Notes: generated by a model from the letters alone, not told the origin. 64,000 nucleotides of DNA from Clostridiaceae bacterium (GCA_012841145.1 DUVH01000016.1:1-64000); one strand, 5' to 3'. Positions 19,125 to 29,260 are shown, counted from the stretch's first letter. Numbers and translations are program-made.

Positions 19125-21110
19125 TTATAAGTCGCTTATTTGCAGGACGCTTTCTTCTATTGCAACTTCAACGACAGCGCTTCCCCAACGCGCTAAAGAT
19201 CGTTCAAATACCGGCTCAGCAGTCGTCAGGTCGATAGTCCAGCAAGAGTGTCCTTCCAAATCTTTCGTCGTGACGAACTCAAGTTCGATCCCGGTTGACA
19301 ACTCTCTCACGCGAGTCGGATTGTTTTCGATGTGATAGAGCCGGAGCTTCTTGTTTCCAGGCAGGCGTCTTAAGTGAATGTAGGCGCGATGTTCTTTTCC
19401 CGTCAGATAAAAATCATCCTGCTCATAGGGATAATCAGGGCAGGATGATGTTCCGTAAAATGCGTCGCCGTACACGCGAAGAAATTCTCCCGTCTCATTC
19501 AATGCATCGAGAGACGGTTTCGGTATGGCGCCGGTCTCGTCGGGTCCGATATTGAGAAGCATGTTGCCCCCTCGGCTGACGACCTTCGTTAGCTGGTGAA
19601 TGACATCTCGTGCCGTGCGCCAATTTTGGTCATTTCTTTTGTATCCCCACGAGCTGTTCAAGGTGGCGGGAATTTCCCATAGTTTTACTTGTGAAGCACT
19701 TGGCAGCATGTTGTCGCCCGTCGTAATATAGTCTCCAAGGCCGTATCCGATGCGCCCGGAAATGAGACAAGTCGGCTGCAACGAACGGATAAGGTCTTTG
19801 ACCCGACGGCATTGTGCGGGAGTCATGGAGATCGGAGTGTCAAGCCAGATCATCGCGAGCGGTCCGTACCGCGTCAAAAGTTCCCGCAATTGCGGAAAGC
19901 ATTTCTCTTCCAAGTATTGCTCGAACAGCGGTGCGGGCGGCGCTTCCCGGTAGGCGCGCAGTCCCCCCGGATGATCCCAATCTTGTGCTTGCGAGTAGTA
20001 GACGCAGAAGGGCAAATCATATTTTGCGCACGCTTCCGACATTTCGCGGACGAAATCGCGCCCGGAAGGGCTTTTTGCGACGCTGTTAAAGGAATCAGTC
20101 GATGAATCGAACAGAGCGAAGCCGTCGTGGTGTTTCGCCGTAAGGCAGATGTATTTCATGCCCCAGGAACGCGCGAGTTCGCAGATGCGGTCGGCGTCAA
20201 AAGCTGTTGGGTTGAAAGAGGCCGCCAAGCTTCGGTATTCATCGTCAGGAATATCGAGTGTGAGCCGGATCCACTCCGCCAAAAAGGGCGTTTCATTTCC
20301 TTTGTATTCGCCGCCGAGAAGAGAATAGAGTCCGAAATGAACAAACAGTCCGAATCCTGCTTCCTTGAAAGCTCGACGTGCCTCGTCAATCGAGTTATCT
20401 TCTAATACTTGCCCGATCTTATCACGCGCATCGTGACGGCGGACAATTTCAACGATTTCCTTCACGCTCTCCGCATCAATGGGGTTCGATGCATTGCCGA
20501 ATCGCAATGCCGTTCCGATATGAAGATCCATATCCTTCGACGGAAGTGCTTGATAAATGTGCTCGATGTTGCTGTGCGTGATCCCGCTTCCTAAAATCAG
20601 CTTCGGTCGCGCGTGCTCTAAATACCACGGTAAGCGATCGAGGTTTTGGGCAACGCTCCCTCGCCCCAGCGATGTCAGGATGTGCGTGATGCGCGGGTAG
20701 CCGTTGATGCGCTCGAGAGAGGCTGCAACATCGGAGCTATCATCAATGGCACGATGAAAGGTAACGTCAAAATCCGTTCCCTCAAGCACGTTTGAGAGTG
20801 TCGCCACATCGGCGATTCCATCCTCATCGAGGATGCCCGTCACGACGTGCTGAACGCCCAGTTCCTGAAATCGCAGGGCATCTCGCCTCATCACGGATAA
20901 TTGGTGCTTCGAGTAGTGAAAGGAATCTTGTTCGGGGCGCAGCATGACGGCGACGGGGATGCGGACGGACTCAAGGACTGCTCGTATGAGACTGTCGCTC
21001 GGCGTGAAGCCTCCGCGCTCAAGGCACGAGACGAGCTCGATGCGATCGCCGCCGTTTGATTCAATGGTGATCGCATCGGATAAGCTTGTGGCAATACATT
21101 CGAGAATCAC
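19125..21110 (-). CDS. Fusion protein: N-terminal CutC-family TIM barrel plus C-terminal GH29 alpha-L-fucosidase
   Basis: aa 1-225 resemble CutC (GGDRIELVSCLERGGFTPS, PVAVMLRPEQDSFHYS, DVTFHRAIDD, ILTSLGRGSV, LILGSGI); the rest resembles GH29 (GFGLFVHFGLYSLLGG, YICLTAKHHDGFALFDS, PFCVYYSQAQDWDHP, GPLAMIWLD). One uninterrupted 661 aa ORF with GTG start. Confidence 0.85.
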   Translation of the reverse strand: MILECIATSLSDAITIESNGGDRIELVSCLERGGFTPSDSLIRAVLESVRIPVAVMLRPEQDSFHYSKHQLSVMRRDALRFQELGVQHVVTGILDEDGIADVATLSNVLEGTDFDVTFHRAIDDSSDVAASLERINGYPRITHILTSLGRGSVAQNLDRLPWYLEHARPKLILGSGITHSNIEHIYQALPSKDMDLHIGTALRFGNASNPIDAESVKEIVEIVRRHDARDKIGQVLEDNSIDEARRAFKEAGFGLFVHFGLYSLLGGEYKGNETPFLAEWIRLTLDIPDDEYRSLAASFNPTAFDADRICELARSWGMKYICLTAKHHDGFALFDSSTDSFNSVAKSPSGRDFVREMSEACAKYDLPFCVYYSQAQDWDHPGGLRAYREAPPAPLFEQYLEEKCFPQLRELLTRYGPLAMIWLDTPISMTPAQCRRVKDLIRSLQPTCLISGRIGYGLGDYITTGDNMLPSASQVKLWEIPATLNSSWGYKRNDQNWRTARDVIHQLTKVVSRGGNMLLNIGPDETGAIPKPSLDALNETGEFLRVYGDAFYGTSSCPDYPYEQDDFYLTGKEHRAYIHLRRLPGNKKLRLYHIENNPTRVRELSTGIELEFVTTKDLEGHSCWTIDLTTAEPVFERSLARWGSAVVEVAIEESVLQISDL

Positions 21111-21455
21111 GGGTTATCTTCTCCTATAGCACGTTCACCTGCAAGCTCCACCTCGACGCCCTGTTCACTGATCTGATAAACGATCTCTTGTTCAGTTTGA
21201 GGATTGTTTGCGTCGTTCACGGCGGTTTCTCCCGCCGTGCAGGAACATGTTTGTGATCAATGGATAGTAGAACTCGCCTGCTTTTATCGCTTCGCGAAAT
21301 CCGAGTGGCGTGAACGCGTACCGCTGTAAGAACTCGTACAAGTGCAGCGGATCGAGCGTCTGCTGATAGATAAAAACCGCGACGTTGAAAATAATAAGAG
21401 CAACGGTGATGACAGGAATTCTGTGGCTCGGTTGGCTATCTCGCAGCGGCAGCAA
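21108..21455 (-). pseudogene. Truncated rhomboid-family protease remnant (N-terminus only)
   Basis: MLPLRDSQPSHRIPVITVALIIFNVAVFIYQQ...FYYPLITNMFLHGG is a rhomboid N-terminus; the core TM/catalytic region is absent after FLHGG. Confidence 0.7.
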
Positions 21456-21544
21456 TTTTCTTTTCCCTCAAGTTAATATCGGAGCCCACAAAACGTCGAC
21501 TCATGTTGCCAAACCATCATGTGTTGCACAGATGAGCCGCAAAG

Positions 21545-21580
21545 AAAACCTGCCCCTTTTGCCAGTAAGGAGCAGGTTTT
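21545..21580 (-). terminator. Terminator of FAD oxidoreductase
   Basis: AAAACCTGC...GCAGGTTTT flanked by a T tract on the minus strand. Confidence 0.75.
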
Positions 21581-21586
21581 GCGATT

Positions 21587-22747
21587 CTATCCCATCTGCA
21601 GCTCACGGCTTAACATAGAAAACGGAGTCGTATCGCCCAACAGGATATAGCCGACAAGCCTGTCTCCGATGAAATTGCGGCGATCGTACGTGAGCTGTGT
21701 TTCATCAAAAGAAATCTGCGAGGTTACTTCCGGACCCTTCGGCGCGATATCTCCGGCGGATGCGACACGCGTCTCCATCGTGTTAACGAGATAGGGTGGC
21801 GGCGGGATGACGCAGATTTCATCGCCACCGGCGGCATTTGCGCCGGCAACTCTTCCTTCTCGCGTGGAAACGGACCAAAGGCCGTACCAAATGCCGTCCA
21901 TCAAGGCGCAGTCGCCCGCTGCGTAAACGTTCGGGATGTTCGTCTCCATGCGGTTATTCGTCACGAAACGTCGGTCGATCTCAATATCTACGCCATCCAT
22001 CGTCTCCGTGCGTGCGCGCACACCGGTCGAGACGAGCACGAGGTCGGTCGCGATAACGGAGCCGTCCGTCAACTTAACGCTTGAGACTTTTCCCGTCTCA
22101 GGATCGGCTATAATCTCCGCGGTGGACGCTTCTTTTCTAACCTTGATGCCGAGGCGCTCAACTTGTTCTTGGAACATGGCGCTTGCGCGGGCATCCAGCT
22201 GCCTTGAGAGAAGCGCTTGGCCGCGTTCGAGAATTGTCGTGTCGAGGCCGCGCTTTTTCAACGCGTACGCGATTTCGAGTCCCAGCAATCCGCCTCCAAT
22301 GACGACTGCTGTCCGAGCTTTTTCGACAAAATTGGATATCGCCTTTGCGTCGTCGAGCGTCCACAGCGTAAAAACACCGGGCAGGTCATTTCCGGGCATC
22401 GGCGGCAAAAAGCTTCGGCTCCCGGTCGCCAGAATCAGCTTGTCGTACTTCAGCGTCGAAAGATCCGACAATTCAACGCGCTGATTATCTACGTCAACGC
22501 TATTAACCGAAGCACCTAGACGAAGGTCGAATTGCCGTTCATCATACCACGCCTGATCGTGCAGAAAAACTCTGTCGATCATTTCCGGCTCCATGACGAC
22601 ACTCGGAAGGCGCGGTCTATGGTAGGGAAGGTATGTATCTTCAGATAACAAAATAATCTTTACATCGGGGTCTTGTTTGCGGGCGGCCTCTGCCGCTGAA
22701 AGTCCCGCGATACCGCTTCCGATGATTATAATGGTTCGTTCTGACAT
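21587..22747 (-). CDS. NAD(P)/FAD-dependent oxidoreductase (rubredoxin/nitrite reductase-like)
   Basis: TIIIIGSGIAGLSAAEAARKQDPDVKI, YHRPRLPSVV, VVIGGGLLGLEIAYALKKRG, NVYAAGDCAL. Confidence 0.88.
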   Translation of the reverse strand: MSERTIIIIGSGIAGLSAAEAARKQDPDVKIILLSEDTYLPYHRPRLPSVVMEPEMIDRVFLHDQAWYDERQFDLRLGASVNSVDVDNQRVELSDLSTLKYDKLILATGSRSFLPPMPGNDLPGVFTLWTLDDAKAISNFVEKARTAVVIGGGLLGLEIAYALKKRGLDTTILERGQALLSRQLDARASAMFQEQVERLGIKVRKEASTAEIIADPETGKVSSVKLTDGSVIATDLVLVSTGVRARTETMDGVDIEIDRRFVTNNRMETNIPNVYAAGDCALMDGIWYGLWSVSTREGRVAGANAAGGDEICVIPPPPYLVNTMETRVASAGDIAPKGPEVTSQISFDETQLTYDRRNFIGDRLVGYILLGDTTPFSMLSRELQMG

Positions 22748-22963
22748 GAAAAGCCTCCTTTATGAGGGAAAATGCCTGCTATCTATCGCTGCTTTGAGTG
22801 TACTATCGAAGACATGGATTCATGATAATCAGTAGCTAAACAAGTGTCAACTTGAAGGGATACATCAGGATTTTTTATCAACGAATCGATCTGCATTCAA
22901 GAGTGTGCTCGGTTGACTGAGCTTGACATTGGAAGAGGCTTTCATGTTTTAGAAATATTAAAA

Positions 22964-22985
22964 GCGGGGGCCCGTGAGCCCCCGC
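22964..22985 (-). terminator. GC-rich terminator of the YfcC-family transporter
   Basis: GCGGGGGCTCACGGGCCCCCGC followed by TTTT on the minus strand. Confidence 0.8.
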
Positions 22986-23017
22986 ATCCGACAAAATTGT
23001 TGCCGAATTATATTTTC

Positions 23018-24421
23018 TTAGAATGGCCCCAGCTGAATGACTTGGGCAATGATCATGGCAATAATAGCAAGTGCCCATTGGATGAGCAGGAGCGGGAAGA
23101 AGAATTTCACCCATTTTTTATACGGAACTCTTGCAAGGGCAATCGTGGCCATAAAGTAGCCCGAAACCGGATAAAAAATATTGACAAGGCCATCGCCGAA
23201 CTGTAACGCCATAACCGCAGTTTGGCGCGTAACGCCGATGACATCTGCCAAGGGAGCCATAATCGGCATTGTCGCGACTGCCTGTCCGCTCCCGGAAGAG
23301 ATGAAAAATTCGATAATCGTCTGTGCGACCATCATGCCGACGGCAGACAGGATGGCGGGAACGCCCGTTAGTACGGTGGCAAGGCCATGAATGATGGTGT
23401 CGGTGATTTGAGCATTGTCCATAACGACCGCGATACCACGCGAAACACCTATGATCAAGGCACCTTCCAAGACTCTTGCGGAACCCTCGACAAAGGCATT
23501 ACAGATTTGTTCTCCCTTCATACCGGCGATAACTCCGCCAAATATACCGATAGCGACGAAAGCCGCACCGATTTCCGGCATATCCCAGCCCCACAATATG
23601 ACGCCTACGACCATTAGCAGGAAGATAAGAATAGCGGAAATGCCGCCAAGCTTTTGACGCAACGTCAGGGCAATCGTATCTGGATTATCGGTATTTAGTT
23701 CTTCCCGTGTTTTTTGATCAATCTCAAACATCAGGCCGCTCTCGGGGTTGTCTCTTACCTTTTTGGCGTGTCGCATGACGTAGTAGACGGCAACGATCAT
23801 GAAGATTACTTGGACAATTAAGCGGAACCACCAGCCCGACATCAAAGGCAGACCGGAAATTTTTTGGCCGATAATGGTCGTAAAGGGGTTTGCCACGCCG
23901 AGAGAAAAGCCGATCTGTGAACCGATTAATGCTGTCGCCGCAGCGGTCATAGAGTCAAACCCCATCGAAAGCATCAGCGGTAAGATGATCGGAACATAAA
24001 CCATAGTTAATTCACACATTCCGATGAAATTATCGATTAGGGCGAAAACGACCATGAGAATCGGAATGACGAGGATTCCGCGGCCGCGCAGCTTTTTGGT
24101 CAAAGCTTGTATCGCTCCCGTGATGATGCCGGCTTTTTCAAGTACAAAAACGCCGGCTCCGACAGCAAAAGTCAGTGCAACCACGTAGCCCGCTTCAACC
24201 AAGCCCGTTACGGGAGATTCAAAAAACTCTACGATCGTGGTTGGATTCTTTTCGATCGTGTGATACGAAGTCGGATCAACGATGTTTCGTCCTGTTGTCT
24301 CATCATAGTGCCGGTCATACGATCCTGCCGGTATGATATAGGTCAGGATTGAAACGACTAGAATAAGGCCCATTAGAATAATAAAAGTGTGTGGAACTGT
24401 CAGCCTTTTGAATAGCTTCAT
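23018..24421 (-). CDS. YfcC/DcuC-type C4-dicarboxylate or amino-acid transporter family
   Basis: 467 aa; PHTFIILMGLILVVSILTYIIPAGSYDR and many TM segments; IIEFFISSGSGQAVATMPIMAPLADVIGVTRQTAV. Confidence 0.85.
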   Translation of the reverse strand: MKLFKRLTVPHTFIILMGLILVVSILTYIIPAGSYDRHYDETTGRNIVDPTSYHTIEKNPTTIVEFFESPVTGLVEAGYVVALTFAVGAGVFVLEKAGIITGAIQALTKKLRGRGILVIPILMVVFALIDNFIGMCELTMVYVPIILPLMLSMGFDSMTAAATALIGSQIGFSLGVANPFTTIIGQKISGLPLMSGWWFRLIVQVIFMIVAVYYVMRHAKKVRDNPESGLMFEIDQKTREELNTDNPDTIALTLRQKLGGISAILIFLLMVVGVILWGWDMPEIGAAFVAIGIFGGVIAGMKGEQICNAFVEGSARVLEGALIIGVSRGIAVVMDNAQITDTIIHGLATVLTGVPAILSAVGMMVAQTIIEFFISSGSGQAVATMPIMAPLADVIGVTRQTAVMALQFGDGLVNIFYPVSGYFMATIALARVPYKKWVKFFFPLLLIQWALAIIAMIIAQVIQLGPF

Positions 24422-24579
24422 TTGAAATCTCCTCTCAGAAAGTGTCGGCTTGTCAGATCGATAAACTGTGCCAAAAGAATGAACACTAACTGCATGCCGG
24501 CATGTTCAGGAAGTACTGAACGCGTCGTCGCTCCGGCCGCCTAATGGTGTTGATCGTGCCTTTCTGTGAAGAAGGCGAT

Positions 24580-24592
24580 AATAGTAATACTA
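24580..24592. promoter_or_regulatory. Predicted GntR-family operator TAGTAATACTA
   Basis: 11-bp palindrome; the 11-mer AATAGTAATAC recurs at 42330 and 42485. Confidence 0.5.
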
Positions 24593-24811
24593 ATCATAGT
24601 GCTTTGCGCATTAACTGTCAACCCGTAATGCGTATAATTTTCACGAATTTGTGTATTATTTTACTTATTATTAGCAGCACAGATGTACTCGTTGTATAAT
24701 AGAAAAGACCGGTAATCACACCGTTCATCGACAAAAAGCATCATGAAAAACATCGATAGAATTGTTCAGCCTCGGCAGTCGTTTCAGACATCAACAGAGA
24801 CAGGAGCCGTT

Positions 24812-25531
24812 ATGACCATTCAACACAAAAAAGAAAGAAAATATGTCCCCGAGATTACGTCGCCGCTTCGCGGAGACATCATCAAAATGCCGGGGGTCAT
24901 CGCCGAATGTTCAGGTATTCGCATATACGGGAAGCGCATTAAATCGATTATCTTTACGACAGATGCCGCACAGGCAATCAACCACAATGCCGACGCTCTG
25001 ATCGCCGTTTATCCGTTTACACCGCACCCCGCCATTACGAGCGCGATTATAGGGATCTCGCCGGTGCCTGTGTTTGCCGGGGTCGGCGGCGGAACGACGG
25101 GAGGCAAGCGATGCGCGCAGATCGCGATGTTCGCCGAATCGCAGGGCGCCGTCGGCCTCGTCGTCAATTCACCGACAACGCTCGAAACCATACGCGACAT
25201 TAAGGCCGTCGTCGATATACCGATCGTCTGCACCATCGTAACGGAGTACATGGACATCGAATCGAGAGTCGAAGCAGGTGTTCAAATATTCAATGTGAGC
25301 GGAGCGGATCGTACCGTTGATATCGTGAAAAGCATCCGCACACGTTATCCGACGATCCCCATCATTGCGACAGGAGGTTCAACGGACGAAACGATACTCA
25401 GGACGATACAGGCGGGCGCTAACGCCATCACGTATACGCCTCCGACGAGCGCCCAGCTTTTCAAGCTCAAAATGGATAAATATCGAAAGATGGCGCAAGA
25501 CGAATACGAGAGTAGGCACCAACTGAGTTAA
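24812..25531 (+). CDS. Uncharacterised TIM-barrel-like protein
   Basis: ITSPLRGDIIKMPGVIAEC, VFAGVGGGTTGGKRCAQIAMFAESQGAVGLVVN, IPIIATGGSTDETI. ATG 24812 has an AGGAG RBS; ORF start 24743. Confidence 0.6.
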   Translation: MTIQHKKERKYVPEITSPLRGDIIKMPGVIAECSGIRIYGKRIKSIIFTTDAAQAINHNADALIAVYPFTPHPAITSAIIGISPVPVFAGVGGGTTGGKRCAQIAMFAESQGAVGLVVNSPTTLETIRDIKAVVDIPIVCTIVTEYMDIESRVEAGVQIFNVSGADRTVDIVKSIRTRYPTIPIIATGGSTDETILRTIQAGANAITYTPPTSAQLFKLKMDKYRKMAQDEYESRHQLS

Positions 25532-25601
25532 CATTTTTATGACACTCCGTTTCGCGAGGTGTAGTATCATTAATCCCATCAAATAGAGGGAACGATCTTT
25601 T

Positions 25602-26990
25602 ATGCTCAGCGACACATTATTTGAATGCAAGCGATATTTTATTGATGGCGCGGAAAGCGAGTTGCGCGCGCAGCATAATACGGGGCGGCGTGTTTCTTTT
25701 TTGGACGGTCAGATGATCGGCAACGTCCGCCAAGATTATAAGGGTGTGAGTGCGCGAGTTCGACGCGGAGGTCTCTACGGTTTCTCGTCAAAGGGCGAGT
25801 ACACGCTTGATTCTGTCAAAAGTGTATTGAATGAAGCTTCGAACAATGCGCTTTTTCTTGAAAAACATGTCAAATCGACGAAGGGTCGCCTTTCTCCGGT
25901 GCCGACAGGCATGACGGGACTCAAAGAGTCCGTGACCGATGCGGAGCAGTCTTTTTACGTCGAACTCTGTCGAGCGATTGATGCGTATATCGTCGCCCGG
26001 TGTCCGAACATCATCAGCCGGCGTGTCAGCGCTTTTAGTGATTCGGTCGAGAAGGTTATTACCGTTTCGAACGGATACGATGCGCATGTCGTCACGCCTC
26101 GCAGTTATGTGTATGTCGTACTGACGGCGGAATCGGCGGCCGGTACGCCGGTTGACGTAATGGCGGCGATCGGAGGTTTTGGCACCATCGATCACAATTT
26201 CGTCGATCTAAATGAAGCGAAGGAGAAGATCGACAAGCTGTACGAACAACTGCAACAAAAATGCGAAGGCGTCTATGCGAAAGCGGGCGAGGCTACGTGC
26301 ATTCTTTCGGGACGTATGGCGGGGATGCTCGCTCACGAAGCCGTAGGGCATACGGTGGAAGCCGACCTTGTTCAGAGCGGGTCTGTGTCGGCGCATATGC
26401 TCGGCAAGCAAGTCGCTTCCGAGAAAGTCTCGATGGTCGACTATGCTCATACCGTCTTCGGAAAGCCGACACCTCTCCCTGTCTATGTTGACGACGAGGG
26501 CGTGAAGGCGGAAGACGCCGTGTTGATTCAAGACGGCATCCTGACGGAGTACATGAATAATCGCCAATCGGCTGATTTGTTCGATATGACGCCTCGGGGC
26601 AATGCGCGCGCATGGCTTTTCTCCGACGAGCCGCTCATCCGTATGCGCAATACGGCGATTGTGCCGGGAGACGACAAACTTGAGGACATGATCGCCTCGG
26701 TGGACGATGGCTATTATTTAGTTGATTCAGGCAATGGACAAGCCGATATGACGGGCGAGTTCATGTTCGGCGTGACGATCGGTTACGAAATCAAAAAAGG
26801 AAAGCTCGGACGCGCCATACTCGATACAACCATTTCGGGGGTCGCTTTCGAGATGCTGAAAACGGTCGACATGGTTTCCGATGAATTAGAGTGGGTGAGC
26901 GCCGGTTTTTGCGGAAAGAAACAGCCGATGGCGGTCGGGATGGGCGGCCCGCATATTCGCTGCCGTCTGACGATGGGAGGCAAAGCATGA
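25602..26990 (+). CDS. tldD: TldD metalloprotease
   Basis: MLAHEAVGHTVEADLVQSGS (HExxxH) and GGPHIRCRLTMGGKA. Confidence 0.93.
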   Translation: MLSDTLFECKRYFIDGAESELRAQHNTGRRVSFLDGQMIGNVRQDYKGVSARVRRGGLYGFSSKGEYTLDSVKSVLNEASNNALFLEKHVKSTKGRLSPVPTGMTGLKESVTDAEQSFYVELCRAIDAYIVARCPNIISRRVSAFSDSVEKVITVSNGYDAHVVTPRSYVYVVLTAESAAGTPVDVMAAIGGFGTIDHNFVDLNEAKEKIDKLYEQLQQKCEGVYAKAGEATCILSGRMAGMLAHEAVGHTVEADLVQSGSVSAHMLGKQVASEKVSMVDYAHTVFGKPTPLPVYVDDEGVKAEDAVLIQDGILTEYMNNRQSADLFDMTPRGNARAWLFSDEPLIRMRNTAIVPGDDKLEDMIASVDDGYYLVDSGNGQADMTGEFMFGVTIGYEIKKGKLGRAILDTTISGVAFEMLKTVDMVSDELEWVSAGFCGKKQPMAVGMGGPHIRCRLTMGGKA

Positions 26991-28288
26991 TAGCGATGGA
27001 AAAACTGGCACAACTCGGAGTATCGGCTCTTCAGAAGGGCGGTGCCGATCAGGCTGTCTGTTCCGTGTCGCGTTCCGTCATGCGCGAATTGACGGCGGAG
27101 TGGGGAGAGTTCAGTCTATATCGAACGATTTTTGATGATTCCGTCGGCTTTATGGCGACAATAGATGGACGGCGCGGCGTTCTGTCCCAAAATATGGTCA
27201 ATGAAGAGGCCATACGAGAGGGAGCTGCCAATTGTTTAAAATCGGCGGAAGCTGCAGATCCTGACGAAGCGTGGCAGCTCGCGCCTCCGGTTCCGGAGCA
27301 GTTATTTGAGACGGGACCTCTTGCGTGCGATGAAGAGAAATTGTTTGAGCGCTGTGCGGAGTTTTTGGCCGATATACGTGCGCGATTCCCCCTTATCAGC
27401 GTCGGTTCGCTCATGGCGACGCATGTTCTGAGAGAAGGGCTAAGCCTCTATTCGACAGGGAGTCGATTTATCTCGCGGCGCGGGGTCTATTCAGTTGACC
27501 TCATGTTCAATGCGATGGAGAACGAAGCGACATCGTCATTCTTCTCAACCTCGGTGGAGATTCTTGATCTTGACACTCCTTTTATTGAACTTGGAAGTTT
27601 TGAATCGGACTTGGCCGCTATTTCGAGACAAGTTGTCACGAAGGCGATGGATGACAAGTTTACGGGAACGGTGTTGCTGACACCTGACTGTTTCGGCGAC
27701 TTGCTCGCAATGTGCATCGGGACATACGCGTCGGACGGTGTAATTTTGGACGGCACGAGCCTCTGGCTTGACAAGATCGGGCAGCAGGTTGCGAGCGAGA
27801 AGCTGAGTCTGAAGCTGGCGCCGCATCACCCCGATATCGTCGCCGGTCAGCGTTTCACATCGGAAGGCTATATCTCCGAAGATTACGATATGATCGAGCG
27901 AGGTGTCCTGAAACAGTTCCGTCTCAGCGACTACGCGGCTCGTAAAACAGGCTACAAGCGGTCGCCCAATTCATCGCTCGGCAGCTTCATTGTCGAACCG
28001 GGCGAGGAGTCGTTCGAGACGATGATTCGCGACATTGACCGCGGAATTTTCGTCGCGCGGTTGTCCGGCGGTTCGCCGAGCGCATCGGGCGATTTCTCGG
28101 GTGTTGCGAAAAACTGTTTTTTGATTGAAAAGGGCGAAATTAGAGAGGCGTTGAGCGAAACGATGATCAACGGCAATTTGGCGGAGTTTCTTATGAACAT
28201 CAAGGCGCTCTCAAAGGAAGTCGTAAAAGACGGAAGTTGCGTACTCCCGTGGGTCGCTATCGAGGGCGTGGGGATCGCCGGCAAGTAA
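26987..28288 (+). CDS. pmbA: TldE/PmbA metalloprotease partner
   Basis: TGTVLLTPDCFGDLL, SPNSSLGSFIVEPGEESFETMIRDIDRGIFV; ATGA overlap with tldD. Confidence 0.92.
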   Translation: MIAMEKLAQLGVSALQKGGADQAVCSVSRSVMRELTAEWGEFSLYRTIFDDSVGFMATIDGRRGVLSQNMVNEEAIREGAANCLKSAEAADPDEAWQLAPPVPEQLFETGPLACDEEKLFERCAEFLADIRARFPLISVGSLMATHVLREGLSLYSTGSRFISRRGVYSVDLMFNAMENEATSSFFSTSVEILDLDTPFIELGSFESDLAAISRQVVTKAMDDKFTGTVLLTPDCFGDLLAMCIGTYASDGVILDGTSLWLDKIGQQVASEKLSLKLAPHHPDIVAGQRFTSEGYISEDYDMIERGVLKQFRLSDYAARKTGYKRSPNSSLGSFIVEPGEESFETMIRDIDRGIFVARLSGGSPSASGDFSGVAKNCFLIEKGEIREALSETMINGNLAEFLMNIKALSKEVVKDGSCVLPWVAIEGVGIAGK

Positions 28289-28300
28289 AGGAAAAAACAT

Positions 28301-28888
28301 ATGATTGAGAACGTGAAAGATAAGAAAGATAAGATGGAAAAAACTCCGAAGAGAGTATTCTGGGAACTGATGCTGATCGGCGTCGCTTTATTGACAGCTG
28401 GCATCTTTACTCTTGCGAATCCGCAGGGAACGCTCAAGTTCATTCTGATTGTCGTGGGGATTGTCTCCATCGTCAGCAGTGTTGGTTTCTTCATGCGCTT
28501 TTTACGCATTCGTGAGGAGACGGGGTGGACGAGCTCTTTTGTGCTCGTGCTGGCAGGGCTTCTATTTATATTCGGCTTAATCCTCATCATCAAACCGGAC
28601 GAGACGTGGAAGTTTCTGATCTACTCGGTCGGCTTGTGGTTTATCGCTTACGCTGTGTATTCGCTCGTCGCTTCCGTGAAGATTAAATCTTTTAATCAGA
28701 AGCTTTTCACTGTTACCTTCATACTCGGTTTGCTGCTGCTCCTTGCAGGCGTCCTATTAATCTTATCGCCGACGATCGGACTTACGTTTATCGGTCTGCT
28801 GATCGGTATCGCTCTCGTCGTCAACGGTTTGGATTTTATCTTGCTTGCGATTGCGGGGAAATTGATCGGCAGTCAACAGAGACTATGA
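28301..28888 (+). CDS. DUF308/HdeD-like membrane protein
   Basis: Six TM helices, repeated GLLLLLAGVLLILSP and NGLDFILL pattern. Confidence 0.8.
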   Translation: MIENVKDKKDKMEKTPKRVFWELMLIGVALLTAGIFTLANPQGTLKFILIVVGIVSIVSSVGFFMRFLRIREETGWTSSFVLVLAGLLFIFGLILIIKPDETWKFLIYSVGLWFIAYAVYSLVASVKIKSFNQKLFTVTFILGLLLLLAGVLLILSPTIGLTFIGLLIGIALVVNGLDFILLAIAGKLIGSQQRL

Positions 28889-29021
28889 CAATACGTGTAA
28901 CGTGGGCAGTTCCGCGTATTTCGTCATGGATATGTGCTGGTCGTCATGGCGTTTGCGCAGGTATGTTAACGTCGTGCTATAGTAGTAAAAGACACGAATA
29001 GACAAAAGGAAGGTTTTTACA

Positions 29022-29177
29022 ATGTCAGATAAAAAGAGAATTATCACTTTGCCGACGCGTAAACTGATTGACGCTGACAGGCGCGACGGTTGCGGTGAAT
29101 GTCAGACGTCTTGTCAATCGGCCTGCAAAACGTCGTGCGGTGTCGCGAATCAGCAGTGTGAGCAGGAGCGCGACTAA
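29022..29177 (+). CDS. scfA: SCIFF (six cysteines in forty-five) ranthipeptide precursor
   Basis: Translation MSDKKRIITLPTRKLIDADRRDGCGECQTSCQSACKTSCGVANQQCEQERD (51 aa, absent from the ORF track): six Cys, core CGECQTSCQSACKTSC; AAGGAAGG RBS; next to its maturase. Confidence 0.95.
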   Translation: MSDKKRIITLPTRKLIDADRRDGCGECQTSCQSACKTSCGVANQQCEQERD

Positions 29178-29260
29178 TCGCATTACTTTTGTGATGAAGG
29201 CCCGAAGCGTCGGCATGCCGTGCTGAAAAGACGGCGCGCCGGTTTCTTGCGGATGAGCGG

